NCBI GenBank assembly: GCA_023415895.1
Contig: JAEZJA010000134.1
Location: 1-6,952, forward strand
Length of the DNA stretch: 6,952 bases
DNA from: Bacillota bacterium
Lineage (GTDB): Bacteria > Bacillota > Clostridia > Oscillospirales > Acutalibacteraceae
Direction of reading: 5' to 3'
This document shows, piece after piece, positions 1 to 5,772 of the stretch (within the stretch, counting starts at the first letter, position 1; each line of letters opens with the position of its first letter). The notes under the pieces were generated by a model that was not told the origin of the DNA, did not search any database, and saw nothing but the letters and a program-made list of their open reading frames with translations. The position numbers and the translations under genes are program-made.

Positions 1-75
1 ATCCAAGGCATTCACCGTCACTTCGCCCATTTTATAAATCTTTTTGACATCCTGAAAACTAACAAAACCAGCCAT
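1..75 (-). CDS. ABC transporter ATP-binding protein, N-terminal fragment (cut by window edge)
   Basis: Read on the minus strand from the ATG at 75-73, this gives 25 open codons to the edge, starting MAGFVSFQDVKKIYKMGEV and continuing TVNALD. The pattern of a short beta strand, then (V)KKIYKMGE and a V-x-A-L-D/x segment, is the usual beginning of MacB/LolD/FtsE-type ABC ATPases. Tyr14 sits where the A-loop aromatic that stacks on the adenine of ATP is expected. Walker A and everything after it lie outside the window. A GGGGTG ribosome binding site lies 5 nt before the ATG. The gene diverges from dpaA, with about 190 nt of shared upstream sequence. By family it would energise export of peptides, lipids or an antibiotic together with an FtsX/MacB-like permease. 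That is inference, because only the N-terminus is visible. Confidence 0.72.
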   Translation of the reverse strand, partial: MAGFVSFQDVKKIYKMGEVTVNALD

Positions 76-206
76 ATAAGCACCCCATATCTGATAAACT
101 CCAAATTCAGTATAATGCACACAACCCCTTTGATTCTATGATTATTTCTTAATTTTCTGTAAATTTTGGACTACCGACACTGTAAAAAGAATACGCCGCC
201 GCATGG

Positions 207-235
207 CACAGGATGGGACCGCCATTCATAGGATG
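207..235 (+). promoter_or_regulatory. Candidate sigma-K-type promoter for dpaAB
   Basis: CACA at 207-210 is followed, after 16 nt, by CATAGGATG at 227-235. This fits the sigma-K pattern known from Bacillus (AC, 16-17 nt, CATANNNTA) except for the last base. The predicted transcript would start near 240, about 28 nt before the dpaA ATG. In Bacillus subtilis the spoVF operon is a late mother-cell sigma-K operon, so the position makes biological sense. Both elements are short and degenerate, so a chance match is possible. Confidence 0.4.
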
Positions 236-268
236 TAACAAAGATTTCCTCATGGAGGTTACATAGTT

Positions 269-1135
269 ATGAATATAGAGACTTTTGTCGTCGTAGGCGG
301 TGACCTACGCTGTGCGTACCTGGCCGGTCTGCTGGCCGCAGACGGCTACAAAGTGATAACCACCGGCTTTGACAGCACCGACCTGCCTCCCTGTGTAACC
401 GGCTGTACCAATCCCGCTCAGGCGGTTGCACTCGCCGACTTGGTCATTTTGCCTGTTCCCGTCAGCACGGATGGTACCAATATCAACGCCCCCTTCTCCC
501 GCAACCGCATAACTCTCGATCAGGTGCTCAATGCCGTTCGTCCCGAGCAAAAGCTGGTCGGCGGCGCGGTCACCGGAGAGGTGCAGACCGAAGCCGTTCG
601 CCGTGGGTACAAGATCGTGGATTATCTCAAGCGAGAGGAGCTGGCCATCTACAATGCCGTGCCCACGGCCGAAGGCGCCCTTCAGCTGGCCATGGAGGAG
701 CTGCCCATCACCATCCACGGCGCTCATTGCCTGATTACGGGTTACGGACGGGTTGCCCGGGCGTTGTCCAGGCTGCTGGTCATGCTGGGCGCGCATGTGA
801 CCGTCTGCGCGCGTAAATTTGCCGATCTTGCGACGGCGGAAACCCACGGCTGCGCGACGATTGAGCTGCGTCATCTGGCCGATGCAGGCGACTTTGACGT
901 CATCTTCAACACCATTCCCTGCATTATTTTCGATCATGCCGTTCTGAGTGGCATGGATAAGAACACCCTGCTGATCGACCTTGCGTCCCGTCCCGGCGGG
1001 GTTGACTTCACAGCGGCCACCGAGCTGCAGATCAAAACGATTTGGGCGTTATCTTTGCCCGGACGAGTCGCGCCGAAATCCTCTGGTCAGATCATTAAAA
1101 ATACCATTCTCAACATGGTCAAGGAGGGGTTTTAG
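269..1135 (+). CDS. dpaA: Dipicolinate synthase subunit A (SpoVFA)
   Basis: With DpaB this subunit converts the lysine-pathway intermediate 4-hydroxy-tetrahydrodipicolinate to dipicolinic acid in the mother cell. Dipicolinic acid is then loaded into the forespore core as its calcium chelate. The 288-aa product is full length for the family. It opens with a Rossmann-like strand and glycine turn (VVVGGDLRCAYLA, residues 7-19). A second dinucleotide-binding segment lies at about 154-183, with GYGRVA at 158-163 and an alternating helix and strand behind it. The C-terminal part holds ASRPGGVDF (239-247) and LPGRVAPKSSGQII (263-276), typical of SpoVFA. The start is set by GGAGG at 254-258, 10 nt before the ATG. 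The gene overlaps dpaB by one base, so the two are translationally coupled. Unlike the Bacillus operon, no asd, dapG or dapA follows. Confidence 0.95.
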   Translation: MNIETFVVVGGDLRCAYLAGLLAADGYKVITTGFDSTDLPPCVTGCTNPAQAVALADLVILPVPVSTDGTNINAPFSRNRITLDQVLNAVRPEQKLVGGAVTGEVQTEAVRRGYKIVDYLKREELAIYNAVPTAEGALQLAMEELPITIHGAHCLITGYGRVARALSRLLVMLGAHVTVCARKFADLATAETHGCATIELRHLADAGDFDVIFNTIPCIIFDHAVLSGMDKNTLLIDLASRPGGVDFTAATELQIKTIWALSLPGRVAPKSSGQIIKNTILNMVKEGF

Positions 1136-1707
1136 TGGACGGCCTGCGTATCGGTTTCGCCCTGACCGGCTCCTTCTGCACCATTGATCGTGCATTGGCG
1201 GCCATGCAGACGATCAAAGATAAAGGGGCGGACATCACCCCTATTCTATCATTTAATGTCTCCTCGATGGATACGCGCTTCGGCACCGCCGCGAGTTTGC
1301 GTGAAAAGCTGACCTCCATGACGGGGCATGCCCCACTGGAAACGTTGACCGACGTGGAACCCATCGGCCCCAAAGCCTATTTTGACATTCTGGTCGTTGC
1401 CCCCTGCACCGGCAGTACACTGGGCCGCCTTGCCTGTGGACTGAGCGATACGCCCGTCACATTGGCGGTCAAGTCCCAGCTTCGCCGGTCATTGCCTATC
1501 GTGCTGGCCGTCGCAACCAATGATGCGCTGGGTGCCTCCATGCGCAACATCGCGCAGCTCAACAACACCAAATATCTGTATTTTGTCCCCATGTGCCAGG
1601 ATGATCCCCTCCACAAGCCCAATTCTCTGGTAGCGGATTTCGAACTCATAGAGCCAACCGTTGCCGCTGCCCTCAATGGCATGCAGATTCACCCGATGTT
1701 TCTGTGA
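1135..1707 (+). CDS. dpaB: Dipicolinate synthase subunit B (SpoVFB), flavoprotein-like
   Basis: This is the partner subunit of DpaA in dipicolinic acid synthesis. The 190-aa protein has the flavoprotein-like alpha/beta fold seen in this family. It begins with the strand and loop LRIGFALTGSFCTIDRA (4-20). A second conserved loop, VVAPCTGSTLGRLACGLSD, spans roughly residues 86-104. The motif PMCQDDPLHKPNSLV near 162-176 is characteristic of SpoVFB. The start is GTG inside TAGTG: the dpaA stop codon shares its last base with the GTG. AAGGAGGGG at 1121-1129 lies just upstream and serves as ribosome binding site. The gene is followed by a rho-independent terminator, so dpaA-dpaB looks like a complete two-gene operon. 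Confidence 0.95.
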   Translation: MDGLRIGFALTGSFCTIDRALAAMQTIKDKGADITPILSFNVSSMDTRFGTAASLREKLTSMTGHAPLETLTDVEPIGPKAYFDILVVAPCTGSTLGRLACGLSDTPVTLAVKSQLRRSLPIVLAVATNDALGASMRNIAQLNNTKYLYFVPMCQDDPLHKPNSLVADFELIEPTVAAALNGMQIHPMFL

Positions 1708-1732
1708 CTGCCCATTAACAGAACATTTTTTT

Positions 1733-1774
1733 AGACAACCGATGCCAAACGCCATTGGCTTCGGTTGTCTTTTG
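1733..1774 (+). terminator. Rho-independent terminator after dpaB
   Basis: The arms are 1733-1746 (AGACAACCGATGCC) and 1757-1770 (GGCTTCGGTTGTCT). They form a 14-bp stem with one mismatch around a 10-nt loop, and the inner loop bases can pair further. TTTT follows immediately when the last T of the stem is counted. It lies 25 nt after the dpaB stop. Its 3' arm also carries the -35 element of the predicted rpiB promoter. Confidence 0.82.
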
Positions 1775-1783
1775 TGCTATACT
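1755..1783 (+). promoter_or_regulatory. Sigma-A-type promoter for rpiB, overlapping the dpaB terminator
   Basis: TTGGCT (1755-1760) and TATACT (1778-1783) are separated by exactly 17 nt. TGC directly before TATACT makes an extended -10 element. Transcription would start near 1790, giving a leader of about 44 nt. The -35 hexamer lies at the loop/3'-arm boundary of the preceding terminator. The -10 match is 5 of 6 and the -35 match is 4 of 6. Confidence 0.6.
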
Positions 1784-1833
1784 ACTGTTGCTTATTATTG
1801 AAACGGAGGTTTCTAACACGGGGAGGTTCCATT

Positions 1834-2283
1834 ATGATTGCTCTTGGCTGTGACCATGCGGCATTGGACATGAAAAAAGAAATTATGAAGCTGTTGGACG
1901 AGTTGGGTCTGGACTACAAGGATTTCGGCACGTATGAAGCATGCAGCTGCGATTATCCTGTGTATGCGAGCCGGGCGGCGCATGCTGTCGCGTCGGGCGA
2001 ATGTGACCGCGGCATTCTCATCTGCGGAACGGGCGTGGGTATCTCCCTTGCCGCCAACAAAGTTCCGGGCATTCGTTGTGTGTGTTGCAGCGAGCCCTAT
2101 TCGGCGCAGATGTCCCGCCTGCACAACAACACCAACATGCTGGCCTTCGGCGCACGCGTGATCGGCCCCGATCTGGCTCGTATGATTACACGCATCTGGC
2201 TGGAGACCCCCTTTGAGGGCGGACGCCATCAGCGCCGTGTGGACATGATCATGGCTCTGGAAAAAGGCGAAACCATCGAATAA
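1834..2283 (+). CDS. rpiB: Ribose-5-phosphate isomerase B (RpiB/LacAB family)
   Basis: This enzyme interconverts ribose 5-phosphate and ribulose 5-phosphate in the cytosolic pentose phosphate pathway. I chose the ATG at 1834 because GGGAGG (1821-1826) lies 7 nt upstream and the protein then begins MIALGCDHAALDMKKEI, the standard family N-terminus. An in-frame ATG at 1765 falls inside the terminator and would add a non-homologous 23-residue leader. At 149 aa the length is normal. Active-site features are Asp7-His8, the anion-binding loop CGTGVGISLAANK with Cys64 as the probable catalytic base and Thr66 beside it, and H97-N98 in RLHNNTNMLAFGAR. The related LacA/LacB galactose-6-phosphate isomerase subunits are less likely because both the CGTG cysteine and the GISLAANK loop are intact. 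A second GGAGGT at 1805-1810 lies further upstream and has no start codon of its own. Confidence 0.93.
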   Translation: MIALGCDHAALDMKKEIMKLLDELGLDYKDFGTYEACSCDYPVYASRAAHAVASGECDRGILICGTGVGISLAANKVPGIRCVCCSEPYSAQMSRLHNNTNMLAFGARVIGPDLARMITRIWLETPFEGGRHQRRVDMIMALEKGETIE

Positions 2284-2287
2284 AAAC

Positions 2288-2331
2288 AAAACCTGTAAAC
2301 CGGCGTAACAGCAGAGATTACAGGTTTTTTT
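2288..2331 (+). terminator. Rho-independent terminator after rpiB
   Basis: AAAACCTGTAA (2288-2298) pairs perfectly with TTACAGGTTTT (2318-2328) around a 19-nt loop. The T run is 2325-2331. It starts 5 nt after the rpiB stop. Confidence 0.85.
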
Positions 2332-2532
2332 CGTCCAACGCGTGTCCGTAGTCTGAATCGTTAAGACTATAAGGGACATACTTATACACGATGGTATTTT
2401 GTCTTGCAACACGCGTCTGCACAACCCGCCTATTCCTTTGCTCAGGACGTTCTCTTTTAGACCGTGAAGTTGCACTTTTCTTTTGGGCAATGGCGGATGC
2501 GTGCTTGCGGTTGTAGCTATGGAGGGTCGAAC
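2332..2532. other. Leader region of the bile salt hydrolase gene, no firm gene
   Basis: This roughly 200-nt gap should hold the promoter of the downstream hydrolase. The best sigma-A candidate I see is TTAAGA (2361-2366), 16 nt, TATACA (2383-2388), which is weak. If real it gives a leader of about 135 nt. The minus strand stays open right through this region to a stop at 2318-2320, but without a credible start codon or ribosome binding site; see the findings. No clear operator or riboswitch was recognised. Confidence 0.3.
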
Positions 2533-3507
2533 ATGTGTACAGCAGCCACATACAAAACAAACGATTTTTACTTTGGCCGGACACTGGACAACGATTTTTC
2601 CTACGGCGATGAGATCGTCGTTGTGCCGCGCAAGTACCCGCTTCAGTTCCGCACGGCGGGTAACATGGAAAGCCACTATGCCATCATCGGTATGGCGTAT
2701 GTTGCCGGGAGCGATCCGCTCATTTACGATGGAATCAACGAAAAGGGGCTAGGCATGGCGGGACTCAACTTCGTTGGCAATGCCTGCTACAACAAACCGG
2801 TCGAAGGCCGGGACAATGTGGCGCAGTTTGAATTCATTCCGTGGATTCTCGGGCAATGTGCATCCGTCCGCGAGGCGCGCGAGTTTCTCTCAAGAATCAA
2901 CATTCTTGATGAGCCTTACAGCGAGCAATTGCCGGTTGCCCAGTTACACTGGTTAATTGCGGATCGCGCTGAGACCATTACGGTGGAGTTTGTACGGGAT
3001 GGTATGAAGGTTTACGACAATCCTGTTGGCGTGATGACCAACAATCCACCGTTTGATCAGCAAATGTTTGAACTCAACAACTACATGAACCTCTCCCCAA
3101 AGCAGCCTGAAAATTTCTGGGGTATCCCTTTGACCACCTATAGCCGAGGCATGGGTGCGCTTGGTCTGCCGGGCGATCTTTCCTCGCAGTCTCGCTTTGT
3201 GCGTGTGGCTTACACGAAGATGCACTCCGTATCGGGAAATTCTGAAATGGAGAGCATCAGCCAATTCTTCCACATTCTCGGCTCTGTCAATCAACAGCGT
3301 GGTTGCTGTGAAGTTGCCAAGGGAGAGTATGAAATCACCCTCTACACCTCCTGCTGCAACACGGACAAGGGAATCTATTACTACACCACTTACAACAACC
3401 ATCAGATTACAGCAGTGGATATGCATCGCGAAAATCTGGACGGCCATACACTTGCCCGCTATCCTCTTATTCAGGGTGAGCAAATCTGCTTCCAGAACGA
3501 ATACTAA
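2533..3507 (+). CDS. bsh: Bile salt hydrolase (choloylglycine hydrolase, Ntn-hydrolase fold)
   Basis: This enzyme cleaves the amide bond of glycine- or taurine-conjugated bile acids (EC 3.5.1.24), usually in the cytosol; no signal peptide is visible. The start is the ATG at 2533, behind GGAGGG (2521-2526). This places Cys2 directly after the initiator Met, which must be removed to expose the catalytic N-terminal cysteine. An upstream in-frame ATG at 2464 would bury it. The 324-aa protein has the family active site: Cys2, Arg16, Asp19, Asn79 in AGLNF, Asn170 in VMTNNPPFD, and Arg221 or Arg224 in SRFVR. Further family blocks are DGINEKGLG (66-74), LHWLIAD (138-144) and the C-terminal KGIYYYTTYNN. 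Overall it resembles the Clostridium perfringens enzyme as I remember it. Penicillin V acylase, the sister activity, is less likely given this resemblance. The selectivity loop reads YSRG at 203-206. No terminator follows directly. Confidence 0.92.
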   Translation: MCTAATYKTNDFYFGRTLDNDFSYGDEIVVVPRKYPLQFRTAGNMESHYAIIGMAYVAGSDPLIYDGINEKGLGMAGLNFVGNACYNKPVEGRDNVAQFEFIPWILGQCASVREAREFLSRINILDEPYSEQLPVAQLHWLIADRAETITVEFVRDGMKVYDNPVGVMTNNPPFDQQMFELNNYMNLSPKQPENFWGIPLTTYSRGMGALGLPGDLSSQSRFVRVAYTKMHSVSGNSEMESISQFFHILGSVNQQRGCCEVAKGEYEITLYTSCCNTDKGIYYYTTYNNHQITAVDMHRENLDGHTLARYPLIQGEQICFQNEY

Positions 3508-3583
3508 ACTCAAGAGTATACGTCGACAAATAATAAAGAATATGGTAAATTCATCTCCAACAATCATGGCGAATTATGCTTGA

Positions 3584-4449
3584 AAACAGGGCATTGGTAA
3601 AATCCATGGCCCCGGCGCAGGCTCTCACGGCAGGCTGCGCATCGTGGCTGAACCGCTGAATTTTGTGGGAAACTCCTTCCAAGGCTGTGCGGACATACTG
3701 TCAGCGCAAGGAGAACACGAATTTACCTGCGGGTTTGCCATTCCTGAACCGGTACTCTGGTGGCCCACCGGCTACGGCGAGCAGAATTTGTATCGTCTGA
3801 TGCTGATTTTTGAAAGCGACGGTCAACAATCGACTATTACGGTGTTCCCAAATTTAGTTACTACATTATTCAGGACAGCTACGCCTCCCTGTGCCCCGTC
3901 GTACTGTTCAACACGCTCCACATGGAGAAGCAGGCGGACACCCTGCCTGTGCATCTTTTGGACGACTGTGGCGAGCTGGGGATCGATACACCCTGGACGA
4001 TCACGGTGCGCGTGTTCGACGGTCAGCTTAAGGAACGGCATCGGCAGGAATTTACCGGAAAGGGCACACAAAAACCGGATGCTCCCGTCGGTATGCTCTC
4101 ATTAACAAGCGATATCACGGATACTTGGCCTGTGTTCGTCATTGCCGATCTACACCTGAACAATCACGAGCCCATCCGCAATACCTATTGGATGAATTTT
4201 GCCGATCATCCCGATTGGATTGGGCATCTTCCCCAGGCTAAGCTGGAATGGGCGCTGGATGGCAACGCCCTCGAAATCGTCAACACCGGAGCCGTTCCCG
4301 CCGTATCCGTTCATGTTGGATGTACCGACATATCCGATACCCTGACGGTGTCAGATAATTATTTTTGGCTCGACAGCGGCGAAAAAAAGCGCATTACGCT
4401 CTCCCAAACGGATATAACCGGTGTTGGTGCGTGGAACAACCCTCTGTAA
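3584..4449 (+). pseudogene. Relic of a GH2 beta-mannosidase-like gene, catalytic domain deleted
   Basis: Two pieces of one glycoside hydrolase family 2 protein lie next to each other in different frames. Piece one (3584 to about 3828, open after a TGA at 3581) reads as a beta-sandwich domain. It has HGRLRIVAEPL and then IPEPVLWWPTGYGEQNLYRL, the hallmark strand of beta-mannosidases just before the catalytic barrel. Piece two (about 3823 to 4449, frame shifted) begins STIDYYGVPKFSYYIIQDSY, the segment that normally leaves the barrel. It runs through the C-terminal Ig-like region, including NTYWMNF, IVNTGAVPAVSVHV and SDNYFWLDSGE, to a natural-looking end at TAA 4447-4449. The whole TIM barrel with both catalytic glutamates is absent, as is the N-terminal sugar-binding domain. 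There is no ribosome binding site or start for the first piece. An ATG at 3922 could give a 175-aa product from piece two, but it lacks a good ribosome binding site and any catalytic domain. It cannot be an active enzyme. Confidence 0.82.
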
Positions 4450-4508
4450 CGCAGGATACCCGCACGATTATGTTTTGAAATAATACCATCACCATGTATC
4501 AACATGGA

Positions 4509-4538
4509 AAAAAGGGGCTTCCAATGAAGCCCCTTTTT
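4509..4538. terminator. Bidirectional rho-independent terminator
   Basis: AAAAAGGGGCTT (4509-4520) pairs perfectly with AAGCCCCTTTTT (4527-4538) around a 6-nt loop. A-tract and T-tract flank the GC core on both sides, so it can stop transcription from either direction. It would end transcripts coming through bsh and the GH2 relic, and leftward transcripts from the HD gene. Confidence 0.85.
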
Positions 4539-4825
4539 CCTAAGCTAGTGTTTCATTTCCCTCAAGTGCAAATCTCGGTGTCCAACTTCACCATCCCCCA
4601 TCTAATCCATGCAAACCTACATGTTTTGTTCGGGTTGTACGATCCGTTTTCGAACGAATGCTTCCCATTGTTCCACAAAATCTATACTTAACGGGTAAAG
4701 AAGCGCTGTAACAAATACAATCCATATACGAATTGCAGTCACCAAAAACAGCGTATTTCTCGACCCGCCATTAGTATGGCATACAGGACAGGAAGTATTC
4801 TTGCCATTTTAAAACAATTTTTATA
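4539..4825. other. AT-rich spacer with a possible decayed membrane-protein tail on the minus strand
   Basis: No complete gene is visible. On the minus strand a frame is open from 4808 down to TAG at 4617-4619 (63 codons). It includes a CPVC pair, then LFLVTAIRIWIVFVTALLY, a plausible membrane helix. A charged tail, SIDFVEQWEAFVRKR, follows and the frame ends PEQNM. Only TTG (4745) or GTG (4742) could start it, and neither has a ribosome binding site. The bidirectional terminator lies about 80 nt beyond its stop. It may be a gene relic or chance. The plus-strand frames here overlap the terminator and look random. Confidence 0.25.
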
Positions 4826-5500
4826 TCAAACTACCGAATCCGCCACCGCCTCCGATTCACCGCAAAGAATCACAAAGCGGCGAATGGCAGCCTTTTCTTG
4901 CTCGCACCTAGCGGGTTCCATGCCCGCCCGCCCCAGACGGTCGCACAGACCGAGCAGCGCGACCTCGCGCACCGAGGTATCCGCTTTCATGCCTTGCACA
5001 TCGGCAAAGGGCAAGGATTTGACCACAAACAATATCTGCATGTGCCAACGCACCAGCGCCCTCACCTGACGAATAAAAGTGGGTGTCTCTCCACACGCCT
5101 CCAAAAAGGGGTCAACCAGCTCAGCTCCCCGTTTATCATGATCATAGGAGGTCAGCCGCCCCTTGCGAAGGCGAGTGGTATCCGGCTTGCCGATATCGTG
5201 CAGCAGCGCCGCCCACATAAAGACGCGCGCATTTTCACTCTTGTCACGCACCTTCGCGGCCTCATCCACCACAAGCAGCGTATGATTCCAGACGTTGCCC
5301 TCCGGATGGTGCTGAGGCGACTGCTCAGTCGCTTGCAGGCGCGCCAGCACGGCAAAAGGCGGCTGCGTCCACACAGGTGTGCGCGCCATTTCCTCGAGAT
5401 ACAGCGACGGCTGCTCATCCTGAAGCAGGTGCTCGTCCAGCTGCCCAAAGACTTGTTGGCTATCCTTCCATTCCGGCTTGTCGGCCATTGTGATGACCAT
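4826..5500 (-). CDS. HD-domain phosphohydrolase, tRNA-nucleotidyltransferase-type HD
   Basis: This is a stand-alone HD metal-dependent phosphohydrolase of 224 aa; the substrate is unknown. The metal-binding pattern is complete: His73 in NVWNHTLLVVDEAA, the His101-Asp102 pair in LLHDIGKP (99-106), and a distal Asp187 in LGLCDRLGRAG. SYDHDKRGAELV (118-129) and WHMQ (152-155) match the arrangement of the HD domain found in CCA-adding/poly(A) polymerase proteins and in small Firmicutes HD hydrolases. No nucleotidyltransferase domain, membrane helix or signal peptide is present. The start is the ATG at 5500-5498, behind AGGAAAGGA on the minus strand. A second ATG at 5488-5486 (MADKPEW) is a possible alternative only 4 codons on. 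The gene stands alone, with palindromes in its upstream region. Reactions known for this superfamily include 2',3'-cyclic phosphate or nucleotide hydrolysis, but no residue here decides between them. Confidence 0.85.
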   Translation of the reverse strand: MVITMADKPEWKDSQQVFGQLDEHLLQDEQPSLYLEEMARTPVWTQPPFAVLARLQATEQSPQHHPEGNVWNHTLLVVDEAAKVRDKSENARVFMWAALLHDIGKPDTTRLRKGRLTSYDHDKRGAELVDPFLEACGETPTFIRQVRALVRWHMQILFVVKSLPFADVQGMKADTSVREVALLGLCDRLGRAGMEPARCEQEKAAIRRFVILCGESEAVADSVV

Positions 5501-5534
5501 TCCTTTCCTGATCGCTGCAAACCTTGCGGCGGTT

Positions 5535-5568
5535 TTGGCTTGTCAAAATGGCGGTCGTTGACAGCCAA
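5535..5568. repeat. Inverted repeat with TTGACA core upstream of the HD gene
   Basis: TTGGCTTGTCAA (5535-5546) is mirrored by TTGACAGCCAA (5558-5568). This gives an 11-bp stem with a one-base bulge around an 11-nt spacer. It ends 35 nt upstream of the HD-gene start. It could be an operator or a hairpin in the HD-gene leader. The TTGACA hexamers have no matching -10 at the usual distance on either strand. Confidence 0.45.
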
Positions 5569-5582
5569 GACACATATTTGCC

Positions 5583-5606
5583 GTTTGAAAGATATCTCTT
5601 TCAAAC
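5583..5606. repeat. Perfect 10-bp inverted repeat upstream of the HD gene
   Basis: GTTTGAAAGA (5583-5592) and TCTTTCAAAC (5597-5606) are exact reverse complements around TATC. The site is about 80 nt upstream of the HD-gene ATG. It lacks a T tract and is AT-rich, which favours a dimeric-repressor operator over a terminator. No regulator gene lies beside it. Confidence 0.5.
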
Positions 5607-5712
5607 TTCCTGCTGCGTATTTTCTTTCCCGTATTCTTCTTTAGTTTGACCCTTTGCCCATAGGCTATACGCCTTGCCATCCTGCAAGTATGATACCCTA
5701 TTTGCCTTAATA

Positions 5713-5758
5713 AAACGACCCGTTGCTTGAAGTCGAATCTTCAAGCGGCGGGTCATCG
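5713..5758 (-). terminator. Rho-independent terminator after the ferritin-like gene
   Basis: GACCCGTTGCTTGAAG (5717-5732) pairs with CTTCAAGCGGCGGGTC (5739-5754) around a 6-nt loop. It is a 16-bp stem with two adjacent G-U wobbles. On the minus strand it is followed by CGTTTTATT. On the plus strand it is followed by ATCGTTTTT, so it may work in both directions. It starts about 19 nt after the stop of the ferritin-like gene. Confidence 0.75.
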
Positions 5759-5772
5759 TTTTTGGTGGCAGC

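Noticed and set aside
305..937. Long minus-strand open frame (210 codons) antisense to dpaA
   Set aside because: It is a shadow of the GC-rich dpaA codons; it has low-complexity G/R/Q-rich sequence and no family resemblance.
1765..1833. Upstream in-frame extension of rpiB
   Set aside because: It lies inside the terminator and promoter, has no ribosome binding site, and the family N-terminus starts at 1834.
2464..2532. Upstream ATG for the bile salt hydrolase
   Set aside because: It would bury the catalytic Cys2; the ATG at 2533 has a proper ribosome binding site.
1813..2676. 287-codon minus-strand frame across rpiB and the start of bsh
   Set aside because: It is antisense to two convincing genes and crosses the rpiB terminator; the product looks like no known protein.
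4494..4691. 65-codon plus-strand frame after the GH2 relic
   Set aside because: It begins before and runs through the bidirectional terminator, with no ribosome binding site and no recognisable sequence.
4898..5644. 248-codon plus-strand frame opposite the HD gene
   Set aside because: It is a shadow of the HD-domain gene, whose metal-binding motifs are clear on the minus strand.
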